DNA from: Bradyrhizobium ontarionense
GTDB lineage: Bacteria; Pseudomonadota; Alphaproteobacteria; Rhizobiales; Xanthobacteraceae
Direction: 5' to 3'
Assembly: GCF_021088345.1 (NCBI RefSeq)
Contig: NZ_CP088156.1
Coordinates: forward strand, 6,386,001 to 6,450,000
Length of the DNA: 64,000 nucleotides
Shown: one piece after another, positions 1-8,884 of the stretch
Position numbering within the stretch: the first letter of the stretch is position 1
Layout: each line of letters opens with the position of its first letter
Translations under genes and position numbers: made by a program
Notes under the pieces: generated by a model
Seen by the model: only the letters and a program-made list of their open reading frames with translations
Databases searched by the model: none
What the model was told of the DNA's origin: nothing

Positions 1-793
1 CGAAATGTTCGAATTGAACTGGCTCGAGTTGCATTAGACGAGCTCGAAATGCAGACAGTTGCTCTTCGTTGTGCGCATGGGCGGCTTCGGCGACCGTGGT
101 GCGTTTAGGCGAAGGGGCTGCAATTGGAGTGCTGTCAATAGGCGTAGAAAAGCCTTTCAACCATCGAAGACCAAGATCAGTGATCGCATAGAAGTTGCCT
201 TCTCGGGAAATTAGACCGCGCTCCACAGCCGCTATCAACCGGCGTCTGAGAGTGTCAGCGAAGGTGTTTGGAGTAGAAAATTGGGATACGGCTTTGAGAT
301 AATCTGACCATGCCGGCAAAATATCTCCGCGCTTGCAGGGTGAACGCTCGGCAACAAGCGATAGCAGTTTTGGGATGCCTTCTGCTGCGTCCAGTTCCTG
401 GAAAAGTCCTTCGTCTTGTGCTAGGAAATTTCTTCCTCGCTCGCCCAATTTGTAGATTCCATCAACTTGATCCAACAAGTTCATGCGATTTATAAACAGA
501 TAGCAGCCATTCAGGTAGCGGGGATTTAATTCCTTATTGCTGCCTTCCCATATCTTCCGTGCGAGAACTTCGAGGTCACCAGCGAGGCGCTCGGCAATCC
601 AAGAGTCTGGGGTCGACCAGTCTACGGGGTTCTGCGGGCTACCCATTTGGGCCGCGATTGCGCTGAGCATATCGCGCACCCGTTGGACGGGCTCGCCTTC
701 GAGCAGCCGAATCGCATGAGCGATTTCGGAAAAGGGCGAATATAGGGGGGCCTGAACAATGGGTTCGGGCAACGTCGGCTCGGTCATCGACAT
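1..793 (-). CDS. Mrr-like restriction endonuclease, C-terminus outside the window
   Basis: Reading the minus strand from an ATG at 793 gives 264 open codons that leave the window, so the gene is partial. An in-frame TGA at 802-800 followed by TTG and GTG limits how far upstream it can start; 787 is a second ATG. Residues 65-125 and 140-215 each read like winged-helix segments ending in a strand-turn such as GIYKLGERG and NFYAITDLG. The last visible residues, ARLMQLEPVQFEHF, resemble the opening of the Mrr-type PD-(D/E)XK nuclease domain, where a Phe-Glu pair follows a short helix. Such proteins cut modified DNA. Base composition is visibly lower in GC than the genes to the right, which fits recent acquisition. 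The catalytic residues are not in the window, so the assignment rests on the domain start only. Confidence 0.62.
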   Translation of the reverse strand, partial: MSMTEPTLPEPIVQAPLYSPFSEIAHAIRLLEGEPVQRVRDMLSAIAAQMGSPQNPVDWSTPDSWIAERLAGDLEVLARKIWEGSNKELNPRYLNGCYLFINRMNLLDQVDGIYKLGERGRNFLAQDEGLFQELDAAEGIPKLLSLVAERSPCKRGDILPAWSDYLKAVSQFSTPNTFADTLRRRLIAAVERGLISREGNFYAITDLGLRWLKGFSTPIDSTPIAAPSPKRTTVAEAAHAHNEEQLSAFRARLMQLEPVQFEHF

Positions 794-868
794 CACCAAT
801 CACGGCATCGATTGAGTTGAGGATTCGGAGCATGCCACGTCGCCTCATAAATATCTATTCGGCATATC

Positions 869-1924
869 TTACTCCTTCCGCTTGAAGCTGTTGTTTTGCA
901 TCCGGTAAGAGCTCTCGCTTGCCCGCGGCCTGCGGCCTTCGATCGGATAGGCCGGATCGTTGTAGCCAGGCGTCGAGGCGTGCCCGGTGACGACCAGACG
1001 ATCGATCAGCGCCTCGTCGTCGGCGGCAAAGGGATAGTCCAGCGCGCGGATGTAGTCGTCCCACTGCGCCTCGGTGCGCGGCCCCGCGATGACCGAGCTG
1101 ATGAAGGCCGAGTTCAGCACCCAGGCCACGGCGAACTGTCCCGGCGCAAACCCCTTGGCCTCGGCGTGGCGCTTGATCGCCTGCGCCAGCTGCAACGACT
1201 CCGGCCGCCATTCGGTCTGCATCATCCTGGTATCGTTGCGGCCGGCGCGCGTCTCCTTGTCGGGCGGTGCATCGGGGCTGTACTTCGCCGTCAGCACGCC
1301 ACGTGCCAGCGGGCTGTAGGGCACGACGCCCAGCCCGTAATAGCCGCAGGCGGGCAGATGCTCGACCTCGGGCATCCGGTTCATCGCGTTGTAATAGGGC
1401 TGGCTGACGACCGGGCGGTCGATGCCCATCGCGTCGCAGATGTTGCAGATTTCGGCGACGCGCCAGGCGCGGTAGTTGGAGACGCCGAAATAGCGGATCT
1501 TGCCGGCGCGCAGGAGATCGCCGATCGCGCGCACGGTCTCCTCCAGCGGCGTCGCGTGATCCTCCTTGTGCAGGTAGTAGATGTCGATGTGGCCGGTGCC
1601 GAGCCGTTTCAGGCTCTCGTCCGCCGCCTGCAGCACCCAGCGCCGCGACAGGCCGGCGCGGTTGGGATCATCGCCCATCGGATTGGCGAGCTTGGTCGCG
1701 ACGATCCAGCGGTCGCGTTCGCCGGCGATAGCGCGGCCGACCACCTCTTCCGATGCGCCCTTGTTGTAGGCATCGGCGGTGTCGATGAAGTTGATGCCGG
1801 CGTCGCGCGCCTTCGCGATGATGCGCCCCGAGGCCGCCTCGTCGGTGGGGCCGCCGAACATCATCGTCCCCAGGCAGATCGGGGAGACCTTCAGGCCGGA
1901 GCGGCCGAGCTGGCGATAGTTCAT
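869..1924 (-). CDS. Aldo/keto reductase
   Basis: A 351-residue NAD(P)H-dependent oxidoreductase of the TIM-barrel aldo/keto reductase family, cytoplasmic. The start at 1924 (MNYRQLGRSGLKVSP) is the classic family N-terminus; the seven codons upstream are probably untranslated. The catalytic tetrad is visible as Asp48 and Tyr53 in FIDTADAYNKG, Lys78 in ATKLANP and His119 in YYLHKED. The C-terminal half carries the GYYGLGVVPYSPLARGVL stretch typical of the family, and length is normal. The substrate cannot be read from sequence. It lies upstream of, and on the same strand as, the restriction-like gene, but the 75 bp gap and different base composition argue against a functional link. Confidence 0.92.
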   Translation of the reverse strand: MNYRQLGRSGLKVSPICLGTMMFGGPTDEAASGRIIAKARDAGINFIDTADAYNKGASEEVVGRAIAGERDRWIVATKLANPMGDDPNRAGLSRRWVLQAADESLKRLGTGHIDIYYLHKEDHATPLEETVRAIGDLLRAGKIRYFGVSNYRAWRVAEICNICDAMGIDRPVVSQPYYNAMNRMPEVEHLPACGYYGLGVVPYSPLARGVLTAKYSPDAPPDKETRAGRNDTRMMQTEWRPESLQLAQAIKRHAEAKGFAPGQFAVAWVLNSAFISSVIAGPRTEAQWDDYIRALDYPFAADDEALIDRLVVTGHASTPGYNDPAYPIEGRRPRASESSYRMQNNSFKRKE

Positions 1925-1987
1925 GAATGCCTCATTCCTGACCATATCCGCGCACGGACATGCAGGGGCACGATAGCCGTCTCAGCG

Positions 1988-2108
1988 CGTCATTGCGAGC
2001 GCAGCGACATGTCCGCCGAAGCCCGGCGGGCGAAGGCGGAAGCAATCCAGAATCGCGTCCGCGGCGGGACTTTGGATTGCTTCGTCGCTTCGCTCCTCGC
2101 AATGACGG
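1988..2108. repeat. Interspersed palindromic repeat, family A, copy 1
   Basis: An imperfect inverted repeat. The left arm starts CGTCATTGCGAGCGCAGCGA and continues to AGCAATCCA; the right arm runs TGGATTGCTTCG to CTCGCAATGACGG. The left arm carries an extra 33-bp palindromic insert (CCGCC...GGCGG) between 2008 and 2041. A second copy with the same arms is at 53328-53410. It sits between the divergent ends of the reductase and thioesterase genes. I recognise this as a multicopy intergenic element of Bradyrhizobium from memory. Confidence 0.85.
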
Positions 2109-2123
2109 CGGAGAGAGTGATGC

Positions 2124-2546
2124 CTACTCGCTCTTCAATATCTTGAACACGCCCGACGCCATCGCGATCACGCGGCTGGCGGCCGTGACCTCGGTGGTGA
2201 TGAACACCAGGCTGCGGGTGATCCGCACCACATGCGGGCGCGACACCAGGGTCTCGCCGATCTTGCCGGATTCGACGAAATGCGTGTCGAACTGCACGGT
2301 CGCCATCTGCTCCTTGCCGGAGGCGTAGCGCGCCGTCATGCCACAGCTGCGATCGGCCAGCGTCATGATCACGCCGCCCTGGACCAGGCCGCGGCGGTTA
2401 TGATGCTTGTCCTCGGTCACGAGGGCGTATTCATGGCTGTTATCGACGACGCGCTGCCACAGCGGGCCGATCAGATGCAGGAAGCCGGAGGTGTCGACGA
2501 TCTCCCAGCCGTCGGACTTCATTCTGGCCGCGGCCGATTTCGTCAT
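2124..2546 (-). CDS. PaaI-family hotdog thioesterase
   Basis: A 140-residue single hotdog-fold protein predicted to hydrolyse acyl-CoA thioesters in the cytoplasm. The start at 2546 (MTKSAAARMKSDGWEIVD) is chosen because GAAAGGTG lies just upstream; an in-frame extension to 2618 has no family character. The active-site loop is seen in NRRGLVQGGVIMTLADRSCG, where the HGG-like turn and the Asp in the long helix match PaaI and YbgC-like enzymes. The following strands (ATVQFDTHFVESGKIGETL) are typical. It is convergent with nothing and is transcribed away from the Nudix gene. Substrate unknown. Confidence 0.85.
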   Translation of the reverse strand: MTKSAAARMKSDGWEIVDTSGFLHLIGPLWQRVVDNSHEYALVTEDKHHNRRGLVQGGVIMTLADRSCGMTARYASGKEQMATVQFDTHFVESGKIGETLVSRPHVVRITRSLVFITTEVTAASRVIAMASGVFKILKSE

Positions 2547-2623
2547 AGGGTGACACCTTTCCCGTCGCCGCACGTCGGCACGCGGTCGTTTCATCCGTCG
2601 CCGGCCTGGTGTAGTCAAGCTGC

Positions 2624-3253
2624 ATGCCCATGCCGTTCGACGATGCCACCAGGCGGAAAATCGAGAGCTGCTGTGCCGGCTTCGTGCGCCTGGACGAGGC
2701 TGCGCCGACGGCGTCGCTCAAGCGGGCGGCGGTGGCCATCGCGCTGGCCCCTGATCACGACACCGGCGCCACGGCGGTGCTGCTGACCCTGCGTGCCGCG
2801 GGGTTGCGCAGTCATGGCGGGCAATGGGCGCTGCCGGGCGGGCGGTGCGATGCCGGCGAAACACCGGTCGAGGCCGCCTTGCGGGAGCTGGCGGAAGAGC
2901 TCGGGTTGATCCTGGCGCCCGACGCTGTGCTGGGCCTGCTCGACGATTACCCGACCCGGTCCGGCTATCTGATTACCCCCGTCATCGTGTGGGCGGCCAA
3001 TGGTCATACGCTCAGGCCGAATCCGGACGAGGTCACCTCGGTGCACCGGATCGGTCTGGACGCGATCACGGCGGATGATGCGTTCGACTTCACTGCGATC
3101 CGTGAGAGCAGGCGGCGCGTGATTCGTTTCCATGCCCGCGAGGGCATCATTCACGCGCCCACCGCGGCGCTGATCTATCAGTTCCGCGAGGTGCTGGCTG
3201 GTCGCGACACCCGCGTCCACAATCTGGAACAGCCGGTGTTTGCCTGGAAGTAG
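2624..3253 (+). CDS. CoA pyrophosphatase-type Nudix hydrolase
   Basis: A 209-residue Nudix hydrolase. The Nudix box is complete from Gly73 to Leu95 (GX5EX7REUXEEXGU; REL and EELGL visible). Just before it is the extra motif of CoA-diphosphatases, [15 protein letters not shown], matching the UPF0035 signature found in NudL and PCD1 proteins. The predicted reaction is cleavage of CoA or acyl-CoA to 3',5'-ADP and phosphopantetheine. Arg, Ser and Pro residues at the C-terminus ([11 protein letters not shown]) fit the family's closing helix. The gene overlaps the longest frame of the next gene but not its likely start, and it stands divergent from the PaaI thioesterase, another acyl-CoA handling enzyme. 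Confidence 0.9.
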   Translation: MPMPFDDATRRKIESCCAGFVRLDEAAPTASLKRAAVAIALAPDHDTGATAVLLTLRAAGLRSHGGQWALPGGRCDAGETPVEAALRELAEELGLILAPDAVLGLLDDYPTRSGYLITPVIVWAANGHTLRPNPDEVTSVHRIGLDAITADDAFDFTAIRESRRRVIRFHAREGIIHAPTAALIYQFREVLAGRDTRVHNLEQPVFAWK

Positions 3254-3278
3254 CCACCGTTTCGGCTACAAGGGCAGC

Positions 3279-4460
3279 ATGCTGCATCAGCCGATTCGCA
3301 AGGTTGCCCTGATCCTCGCCTGCGTCGTCTCGGGCGCCTCGCCATCGCTCGCCGCGGAACCCGGTTCGGCCACAGCGCCGCGCGAAGCGCTGGCCCAGAT
3401 GGCCTCGCCGGATGCGATCGCTGAGTACCGGCGCAGGCTTGCCGAATACCAGCAGGCACGCGCGGAATTCGACCAGGAGGCCGGCGCCTATTGGAAGGCG
3501 ATCTCCGACAGGCGCCGTATCCGCAATGCCAAGCGCCGCGACCGGCAGCCGATCGGGCTGGACGACTATGTGCTGGAGCAGCCGCCGGTCTATACCGGGC
3601 CGAAGCGGCCGGTAAATCCCGAGCCGGAGCCTGAAGGCGAGCCGCGCGAGCGCAAATACATTCCGGTGGTCGCCGACCTCCTGAAGGCGGCGCAGGAGCA
3701 TTTCCAATGGTCGCCGCAGCGGCCAACCAACGACACCGATTTCAAGCGCGCCTATGCGCGGTTCGCCGCCGCCGCCGGGCTCACGCGTGAGCAGGCGGTG
3801 CGCGTCTATGCCTTCGAGACCGGCGGCAACGGCCGTCACGACTCGCAATCCGGCTTCAAGGGTAACCGCGCGATCTCGACCGCGATCGGCTATAATCAGC
3901 TGCTCACGACCAACACCGTCGAGCTGTTGGCCGAGCAGGGCCCGCTGTTCATCCGTCTGCTCGGCGAACGCAGCGCCCAGGCAAGCGGTCCGGGCCGCGC
4001 GGCGATGGAGCACAAGCTGGCGGTGCTGAAGAAGATGGTCGCGATCGCGCGTTCGGTGCCGGACGACTGGTCGGCGCATGAGAAGATCGGCAACACGGAG
4101 CAGGGCTGGGCCATGCATGCGATGGTGCTCGACATCGATGTCGGTCCGATGCTGCAGACCCACAAGCTGCTGACGTCGGTCGTGTTCGCGCGCACCAAGG
4201 GCTATACGCGGCCGCTCTCGGCGGCCGAGCTCGAGATGATGAATCTCACCGGCGACGGCACCGGCTACGACATGGTGACGATGCCGATGGACATGCGCGA
4301 GCAGGTGCCGACCGCGAACTTCTTCCAGCGCGGCGGCTACGAGCGCAATCCCGTCGCCGTTCGCCACAACACGGTTGCGAAGCTGCTGGCCGTGACCGAT
4401 TCCCGGATGGATTCGCTGAGCAGCCTGGCCGGTGCGAAGGAACTGGCCGCGGCGTTCTGA
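3279..4460 (+). CDS. Secreted protein with a lysozyme-like core, function unknown
   Basis: A 393-residue exported protein. The start at 3279 is preferred because it places a signal peptide (basic MLHQPIRK, hydrophobic VALILACVVSGA, cleavage after SLAA) at the N-terminus. Residues 40-95 are charged and helical, followed by a Pro/Glu-rich linker (PEPEPEGEPRERK). The middle contains VYAFETGGNGRHDSQSGF, then AISTAIGYNQLL; a Glu followed by a Gly-Tyr-Asn-Gln turn is reminiscent of the lytic transglycosylase/lysozyme fold. That is my inference, not a certain family match. The remaining 200 residues are helical with no motif I recognise. Likely periplasmic. Confidence 0.8.
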   Translation: MLHQPIRKVALILACVVSGASPSLAAEPGSATAPREALAQMASPDAIAEYRRRLAEYQQARAEFDQEAGAYWKAISDRRRIRNAKRRDRQPIGLDDYVLEQPPVYTGPKRPVNPEPEPEGEPRERKYIPVVADLLKAAQEHFQWSPQRPTNDTDFKRAYARFAAAAGLTREQAVRVYAFETGGNGRHDSQSGFKGNRAISTAIGYNQLLTTNTVELLAEQGPLFIRLLGERSAQASGPGRAAMEHKLAVLKKMVAIARSVPDDWSAHEKIGNTEQGWAMHAMVLDIDVGPMLQTHKLLTSVVFARTKGYTRPLSAAELEMMNLTGDGTGYDMVTMPMDMREQVPTANFFQRGGYERNPVAVRHNTVAKLLAVTDSRMDSLSSLAGAKELAAAF

Positions 4461-4478
4461 CAGCGCATTCGCCGGGCA

Positions 4479-4781
4479 TCACTCATCCGCGCCGAACGAG
4501 AAGTTGCCGTCGCCCTCGAGATAGGGTCCTGTCCGGATGTAGAGCTGGCCGTTCTGACCGACGAAGAACAGCGTTCCCTTCGGCACCTTCTTGGCGCCCT
4601 TCAGCAGCATGTCGGCGTTCTTCGTGCCCATCTTGTAGGCGAGCGTCTTGCCGTCCTTGCCATAGGCATAGCCCATGTCGGGTTTCAGCTCCCATGGCTC
4701 GGGCGGAGCCGCGAGTGTCACGCCGGTCAGCGCGCACAGCGCTGCGAGTGCAATACAGGCTTTCAGAACCGGGCTCTTCAT
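4479..4781 (-). CDS. Small secreted protein of unknown function
   Basis: A 100-residue protein starting at 4781, where GGAGAAGGAC sits directly before the ATG. It has a signal peptide (MKSPVLKACIALAALCALTG...TLAA) and a mature part of about 75 residues with short strands (KTLAYKMGTKN, GTLFFVGQNGQLYIRTGPY). There are no cysteines in the mature part. No family is recognised. It is transcribed toward the secreted lysozyme-like gene and away from another small secreted protein, so it has its own promoter in the 4782-4955 interval. Confidence 0.75.
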   Translation of the reverse strand: MKSPVLKACIALAALCALTGVTLAAPPEPWELKPDMGYAYGKDGKTLAYKMGTKNADMLLKGAKKVPKGTLFFVGQNGQLYIRTGPYLEGDGNFSFGADE

Positions 4782-4955
4782 GTCCTTCTCCAAAAATATC
4801 ATCGACTCTTGAACAAATCACGAACATCGTTGTGGTATCAACACCGTCCGATCGCGGGCCTGATCGTTCGGGGATTTTCCATTCGCTCATCTCGCGATTA
4901 TCGTGCAGCGTGGTCTAGAAACATACTGAAAGAAGACGCTCTGGGGATGATTCGG

Positions 4956-5435
4956 ATGAACCTCGTCACGAAGATCGGTCTGGTTTCGGCGGTGTCGCTG
5001 GTGACGTTGGCGTCCGCTGCCCGGGCCGACGAATTCAAGCTGTCCAACAACCAGCGGATCGCCTGCAGCCGTGGTCTCTCGGCCGGCAAGCTCAACACGG
5101 CCATCTGCAAATCCTATGCCTACGTCTTCAACGTCAAGACGTCGGAATATTTCCGCTGCCAGGTCTCGCTCTCGCTCACCCGGGACAACAAGGAAGTCAT
5201 CAACGTCCAGGCGGACGGCGGCTGCGCCAAGAAGCCGCGGGTGTTCGATACCGATTCGAGCTACGAGTTCGACGCCACCGAGACCGAGCCGGCAAATACC
5301 AATTCCTTCTTCGGCAATGGCGGCTATTCGATCTGGGTGGCGGACAAGACCCAGCAGAAGGTGCGAGGCTGCATCACGATCTCATCCGGGCTGGGCTCGG
5401 ACATCTCCAAATGCCTCGACATGACCTTCCAGTGA
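4956..5435 (+). CDS. Small secreted cysteine-containing protein, unknown
   Basis: A 159-residue exported protein with a clear signal peptide (MNLVTKIGLVSAVSLVTLASAARA). The ATG at 4956 has GGGG ten bases upstream; 4947 (MIR...) is an alternative. The mature protein carries six cysteines, near ACSRGL, AICKSY, FRCQVS, GCAKK, GCITIS and KCLDM, which could form three disulfides in the periplasm. Many alternating polar/hydrophobic residues suggest a beta-rich fold. I do not recognise the family. Its last codons overlap a 16-bp tandem repeat (5429-5476). Confidence 0.75.
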   Translation: MNLVTKIGLVSAVSLVTLASAARADEFKLSNNQRIACSRGLSAGKLNTAICKSYAYVFNVKTSEYFRCQVSLSLTRDNKEVINVQADGGCAKKPRVFDTDSSYEFDATETEPANTNSFFGNGGYSIWVADKTQQKVRGCITISSGLGSDISKCLDMTFQ

Positions 5436-5476
5436 GCCGCCTTGCCAGTGAGCCGCCTCGCCAGTGAGCGGCCTGC
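5429..5476. repeat. Three tandem 16-bp units across a stop codon
   Basis: CCAGTGAGCCGCCTTG is repeated three times head to tail with one or two changes per unit (5429-5444, 5445-5460, 5461-5476). The first unit contains the last codon and TGA of the upstream secreted protein, and later units repeat TGA. The arrangement looks like slipped-strand duplication just past the gene end. Confidence 0.9.
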
Positions 5477-5689
5477 CTGCGGTCGGAGGCATCAGGGGAG
5501 CGGCACCAGAGGCTGGGTGCGTTTGTCCGCGAAGCCTCTGAGGCCGTCAATGTGAAGTTGAAAGTGCGGCAGGCTTTCCGGTCCTGGCGGGTCTCTGCCC
5601 GGCGGGCGGGCATGGTCGCCAATCCTTTGGATGGGTTGACCGCGCGCCTGCATCCGTCCAATTTGCCGGCAAAATCAATGGGAGGACCA

Positions 5690-6652
5690 ATGCGTTTTTC
5701 AAAATCCTTTGGCGCTGCAACCGGGCTGATCGTGGCCGCCGCCTGCCTGCTGGCCGCCCCTGCGGCGCGGGCGCAGAGCTTCATCAACGTACTGACCGGC
5801 GGAACGTCCGGCGTCTATTATCCGCTCGGCGTCGCGATCGGGAAGATCTACGGTGACAAGATCCCCAACGTGAAGACCCAGGTGCAGGCCACCAAGGCCT
5901 CGGTCGAGAACCTGATCCTGCTGCAGCAGGGCCGCGGCGAGCTGGCGTTTGCGCTCGGCGATTCTCTCAAAGCGGCCTGGAACGGCGAGGAAGAGGCCGG
6001 CTTCAAGTCCAAGCTGGACAAGCTGCGCACCCTCGGCGCGATCTATCCGAACTACATCCAGATCGTCGCGACCGCCGAGTCCGGGATCAAGACGCTGGCG
6101 GATCTGAAGGGCAAGAGCCTGTCGGTCGGCGCGCCCAAGTCCGGCACCGAGCTCAACTCGCGCGCGATCCTCGCGGCCGCCGGCATGAGCTACAAGGATC
6201 TCGGCAAGGTCGAATATCTGCCGTTCGCCGAGTCAGTCGATCTGATGAAGAACCGGCAGCTCGGCGCGACGCTTCAGTCGGCCGGGCTCGGCGTCGCCTC
6301 GTTGAAGGATCTGTCGACGTCGTCGCCGATCACCGTGGTGTCAGTCCCGAAGGAGGTGGTCGAGAAGATCGGCGCGCCCTTCGTGGCGGCGACCATCCCG
6401 GCCAACACCTATACCGGCCAGGACAAGGACGTGCCGACCGCGGCCGTGATCAACTACCTCGTCACCAGCTCGGCCGTGTCGGATGACCTTGCCTATCAGA
6501 TGACCAAGCTGATCTTCGATTCCCTGCCCGAGCTCGCCAATGCGCATGCCGCCGGCAAGGAGATCAAGCTGGAGACGGCGGCGCAGGACAGTCCGGTGCC
6601 GCTGCATCCGGGCGCCATCCGCTATTACAAGGAAAAGGGCGTCATCAAGTAA
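5690..6652 (+). CDS. TAXI-family TRAP transporter solute-binding protein
   Basis: A 320-residue periplasmic binding protein. The start at 5690 follows a strong GGGAGGACCA site and opens a signal peptide ending APAARA. The mature N-terminus FINVLTGGTSGVYYPLG is the hallmark of the TAXI (TRAP-associated extracytoplasmic immunogenic) family, followed by QATKASVENLILLQQGRGELAF. It should bind its ligand in the periplasm and deliver it to the fused permease encoded 117 bp downstream; together with the DUF1850 gene they form one apparent operon. Ligands of TAXI systems are often dicarboxylates or amino acids, but nothing here settles which. Confidence 0.93.
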   Translation: MRFSKSFGAATGLIVAAACLLAAPAARAQSFINVLTGGTSGVYYPLGVAIGKIYGDKIPNVKTQVQATKASVENLILLQQGRGELAFALGDSLKAAWNGEEEAGFKSKLDKLRTLGAIYPNYIQIVATAESGIKTLADLKGKSLSVGAPKSGTELNSRAILAAAGMSYKDLGKVEYLPFAESVDLMKNRQLGATLQSAGLGVASLKDLSTSSPITVVSVPKEVVEKIGAPFVAATIPANTYTGQDKDVPTAAVINYLVTSSAVSDDLAYQMTKLIFDSLPELANAHAAGKEIKLETAAQDSPVPLHPGAIRYYKEKGVIK

Positions 6653-6769
6653 GGGCGCGGGCTGCGTCGTTCGCCATCGACTGCGCGGGAGACACTTCCG
6701 CGCAGCTATTGTTCAAGGTGGCTACGGCCATGGTGGGCCGTGCCTGATGGCGGCGCGTTTGGGGGGATC

Positions 6770-8884
6770 ATGACGATCGAAGCCGTGAACATGGAAACGC
6801 CTGTGAAGGTCGAGTTCGACAATTTCGAACACGGCTTTCCGGAGGGCTTCGGTCCCGGCCGCTGGGGCTATCTCGCCTACGGCATCGGGCTCGCTTTCGC
6901 CGTGTTCCAGCTCTATGTTGCCGCCTTCAACTACCTGCCGAGCCAGGTCGTACGCGGCGTCCATGTCGGCTTCCTGCTGCTGCTCACCTTCGGCCTGATC
7001 GGCAATTTCACCGCCAAGACCGATGCGGGACGCATTGCCGGCTGGGCCATCGGCGCCGTCGGCTTCCTGTGCGGGCTCTATCAGTGGATCTTCTATGCCG
7101 ACCTGATTGCGCGCGACGGTGATCCGACCCGGATCGATCTGGTGGTCGGAACACTGCTGGCCGTGCTGATCTTCGAGGGCACGCGCCGGCTGATGGGACT
7201 TGCGCTGCCGCTGATGTGCGGCGCCTGCTTGCTCTATTGGTTCTTCGGCCAATATCTGCCGGCCCCGCTCAACCATCGTGGCTATGATTTCGATCAGATT
7301 GTGACCCATCTGTCGTTCGGCACCGAAGGCTTCTACGGCGTGCCGATCTATGTCTCGGCCACCTACATCTTCCTGTTCATCCTGTTCGGCTCGTTCCTTG
7401 AACATGCCGGCATGATCCAGCTGTTCACCGACGTCTCGCTGGGTCTGTTCGGCCGCACCCGCGGCGGCCCGGCCAAGGTCGCCGTGTTCGCCTCGGGCAT
7501 GATGGGCACGATCTCGGGCTCCGGCGTCGCCAACGTCGTCACCGTCGGCCAGTTCACGATCCCGCTGATGATCAGGTTTGGCTATCGCCGCGCCTTCGCG
7601 GCCGGCGTCGAAGCGACGGCGTCGATGGGCGGCCAGATCATGCCGCCGGTGATGGGCGCGGTGGCCTTCATCATGGCCGAGACGCTCGGCGTGGATTACT
7701 CGGTCATCGTCAAGGCGGCCGTGATCCCGGCCATCCTCTATTTCGCCTCGGCCTTCTGGATGGTGCATCTGGAAGCCGGCAGGCATGGCCTGACCGGCAT
7801 GAAGCCGTCGGAGATTCCCAGCGCCTGGAAGGCGCTGATCGAGCGCTGGTACCTCGTGCTGCCGCTGGCGGCGCTGGTCTATATGCTGTTCGAAGGCTTC
7901 ACGCCGCTCTATGCGGGATCGATGGGCCTCGCGCTCACGGTGGCGCTGATCCTCGGCACCTCGATCACGATGGGCTTTTCCAACCAGGTGCTGCGCTACG
8001 TATTCTGGATCGGGCTGGCACTCGTGGTCGGCGCGCTCTCGCGCAACGGCCTGCAGATCGTGCCCGTCGCCGCCGTCGTCGTCGCGCTCGTCGTCGTCAC
8101 CGGCTTCGTGCGCGGCGGCATGGGCACGTTGCACGCCTGCCGCGATTCGCTGGCCGAGAGTGCGAAGTCGGCGCTGACGGTCGGCATGGCCTGCGCCATC
8201 GTCGGCGTCATCATCGGCATGATGACGCAGACCGGCGTCGGCTCGATCTTCGGCAGCTGGGTGATCGGCCTCGGCAAGACCAGCCTGTTCGCGGCGCTGA
8301 TCATGACGATGCTGCTGTCGATCCTGCTCGGCACCGGCATTCCGACCATCCCGACCTACATCATCACCGCGGCGCTGGCCGCACCTGCGCTCGCCAAGCT
8401 CGGCGTGCCGCTGATCGCGAGCCACATGTTCGCGTTCTACTACGGCATCATGGCCGACCTCTCGCCGCCGGTGGCGTTGGCGGCGCTGGCCGCGGCGCCG
8501 ATCGCCAAGGAGAACCCCGACAAGATCGGCTGGGAGGCGATGCGGATCGCACTCGCCGGCTATGTCATCCCCTTCCTCTTCGTTTATTCGCCGGCACTGA
8601 TGCTGCAGCCGGGGGATCCGATGGAGGCGCAGGTCGGCTTCCTCGGCGCGGTGGCGTATGCGGGCGTGAAGGCGCTCGCCTCGATTGCTCTGTTCGGCAT
8701 GGTCGCGATCGGTTTCCTGTTCACGCGCATGACCGTGATCGAGCGCCTCCTGGCGTTCGTCGCATCGGTCTGCCTGCTCGGCGAATTCCCTTACAGCGAC
8801 CTGCTGGGCTTCGTGCTGGGACTGGCGATCGTCGCCTGGCAGTGGCGTCAGCGGCCGCCGGCTGCGGTGGTGGCGTCCGCTTGA
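6770..8884 (+). CDS. TRAP transporter fused permease (4TM + 12TM)
   Basis: A 704-residue inner-membrane protein combining the small and large TRAP permease subunits (DctQ- and DctM-like) in one chain, as usual for TAXI systems. The ATG at 6770 lies six bases after GGGGGGA; an in-frame GTG at 6740 lacks such a site. The N-terminal 4TM part covers about residues 30-160, followed by the DctM part with conserved turns GTISGSGVANVVTVG, EATASMGGQIMPPVMGAVAF and LGTGIPTIPTYIITA. The family uses a sodium gradient. The last codon overlaps the DUF1850 frame by four bases, implying coupled translation. Confidence 0.94.
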   Translation: MTIEAVNMETPVKVEFDNFEHGFPEGFGPGRWGYLAYGIGLAFAVFQLYVAAFNYLPSQVVRGVHVGFLLLLTFGLIGNFTAKTDAGRIAGWAIGAVGFLCGLYQWIFYADLIARDGDPTRIDLVVGTLLAVLIFEGTRRLMGLALPLMCGACLLYWFFGQYLPAPLNHRGYDFDQIVTHLSFGTEGFYGVPIYVSATYIFLFILFGSFLEHAGMIQLFTDVSLGLFGRTRGGPAKVAVFASGMMGTISGSGVANVVTVGQFTIPLMIRFGYRRAFAAGVEATASMGGQIMPPVMGAVAFIMAETLGVDYSVIVKAAVIPAILYFASAFWMVHLEAGRHGLTGMKPSEIPSAWKALIERWYLVLPLAALVYMLFEGFTPLYAGSMGLALTVALILGTSITMGFSNQVLRYVFWIGLALVVGALSRNGLQIVPVAAVVVALVVVTGFVRGGMGTLHACRDSLAESAKSALTVGMACAIVGVIIGMMTQTGVGSIFGSWVIGLGKTSLFAALIMTMLLSILLGTGIPTIPTYIITAALAAPALAKLGVPLIASHMFAFYYGIMADLSPPVALAALAAAPIAKENPDKIGWEAMRIALAGYVIPFLFVYSPALMLQPGDPMEAQVGFLGAVAYAGVKALASIALFGMVAIGFLFTRMTVIERLLAFVASVCLLGEFPYSDLLGFVLGLAIVAWQWRQRPPAAVVASA

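Noticed and set aside
6722..8425. 567-residue minus-strand frame opposite the TRAP permease
   Set aside because: Composition is dominated by Arg, Asp, His and Gln as expected for the antisense of a hydrophobic membrane protein in a high-GC genome.
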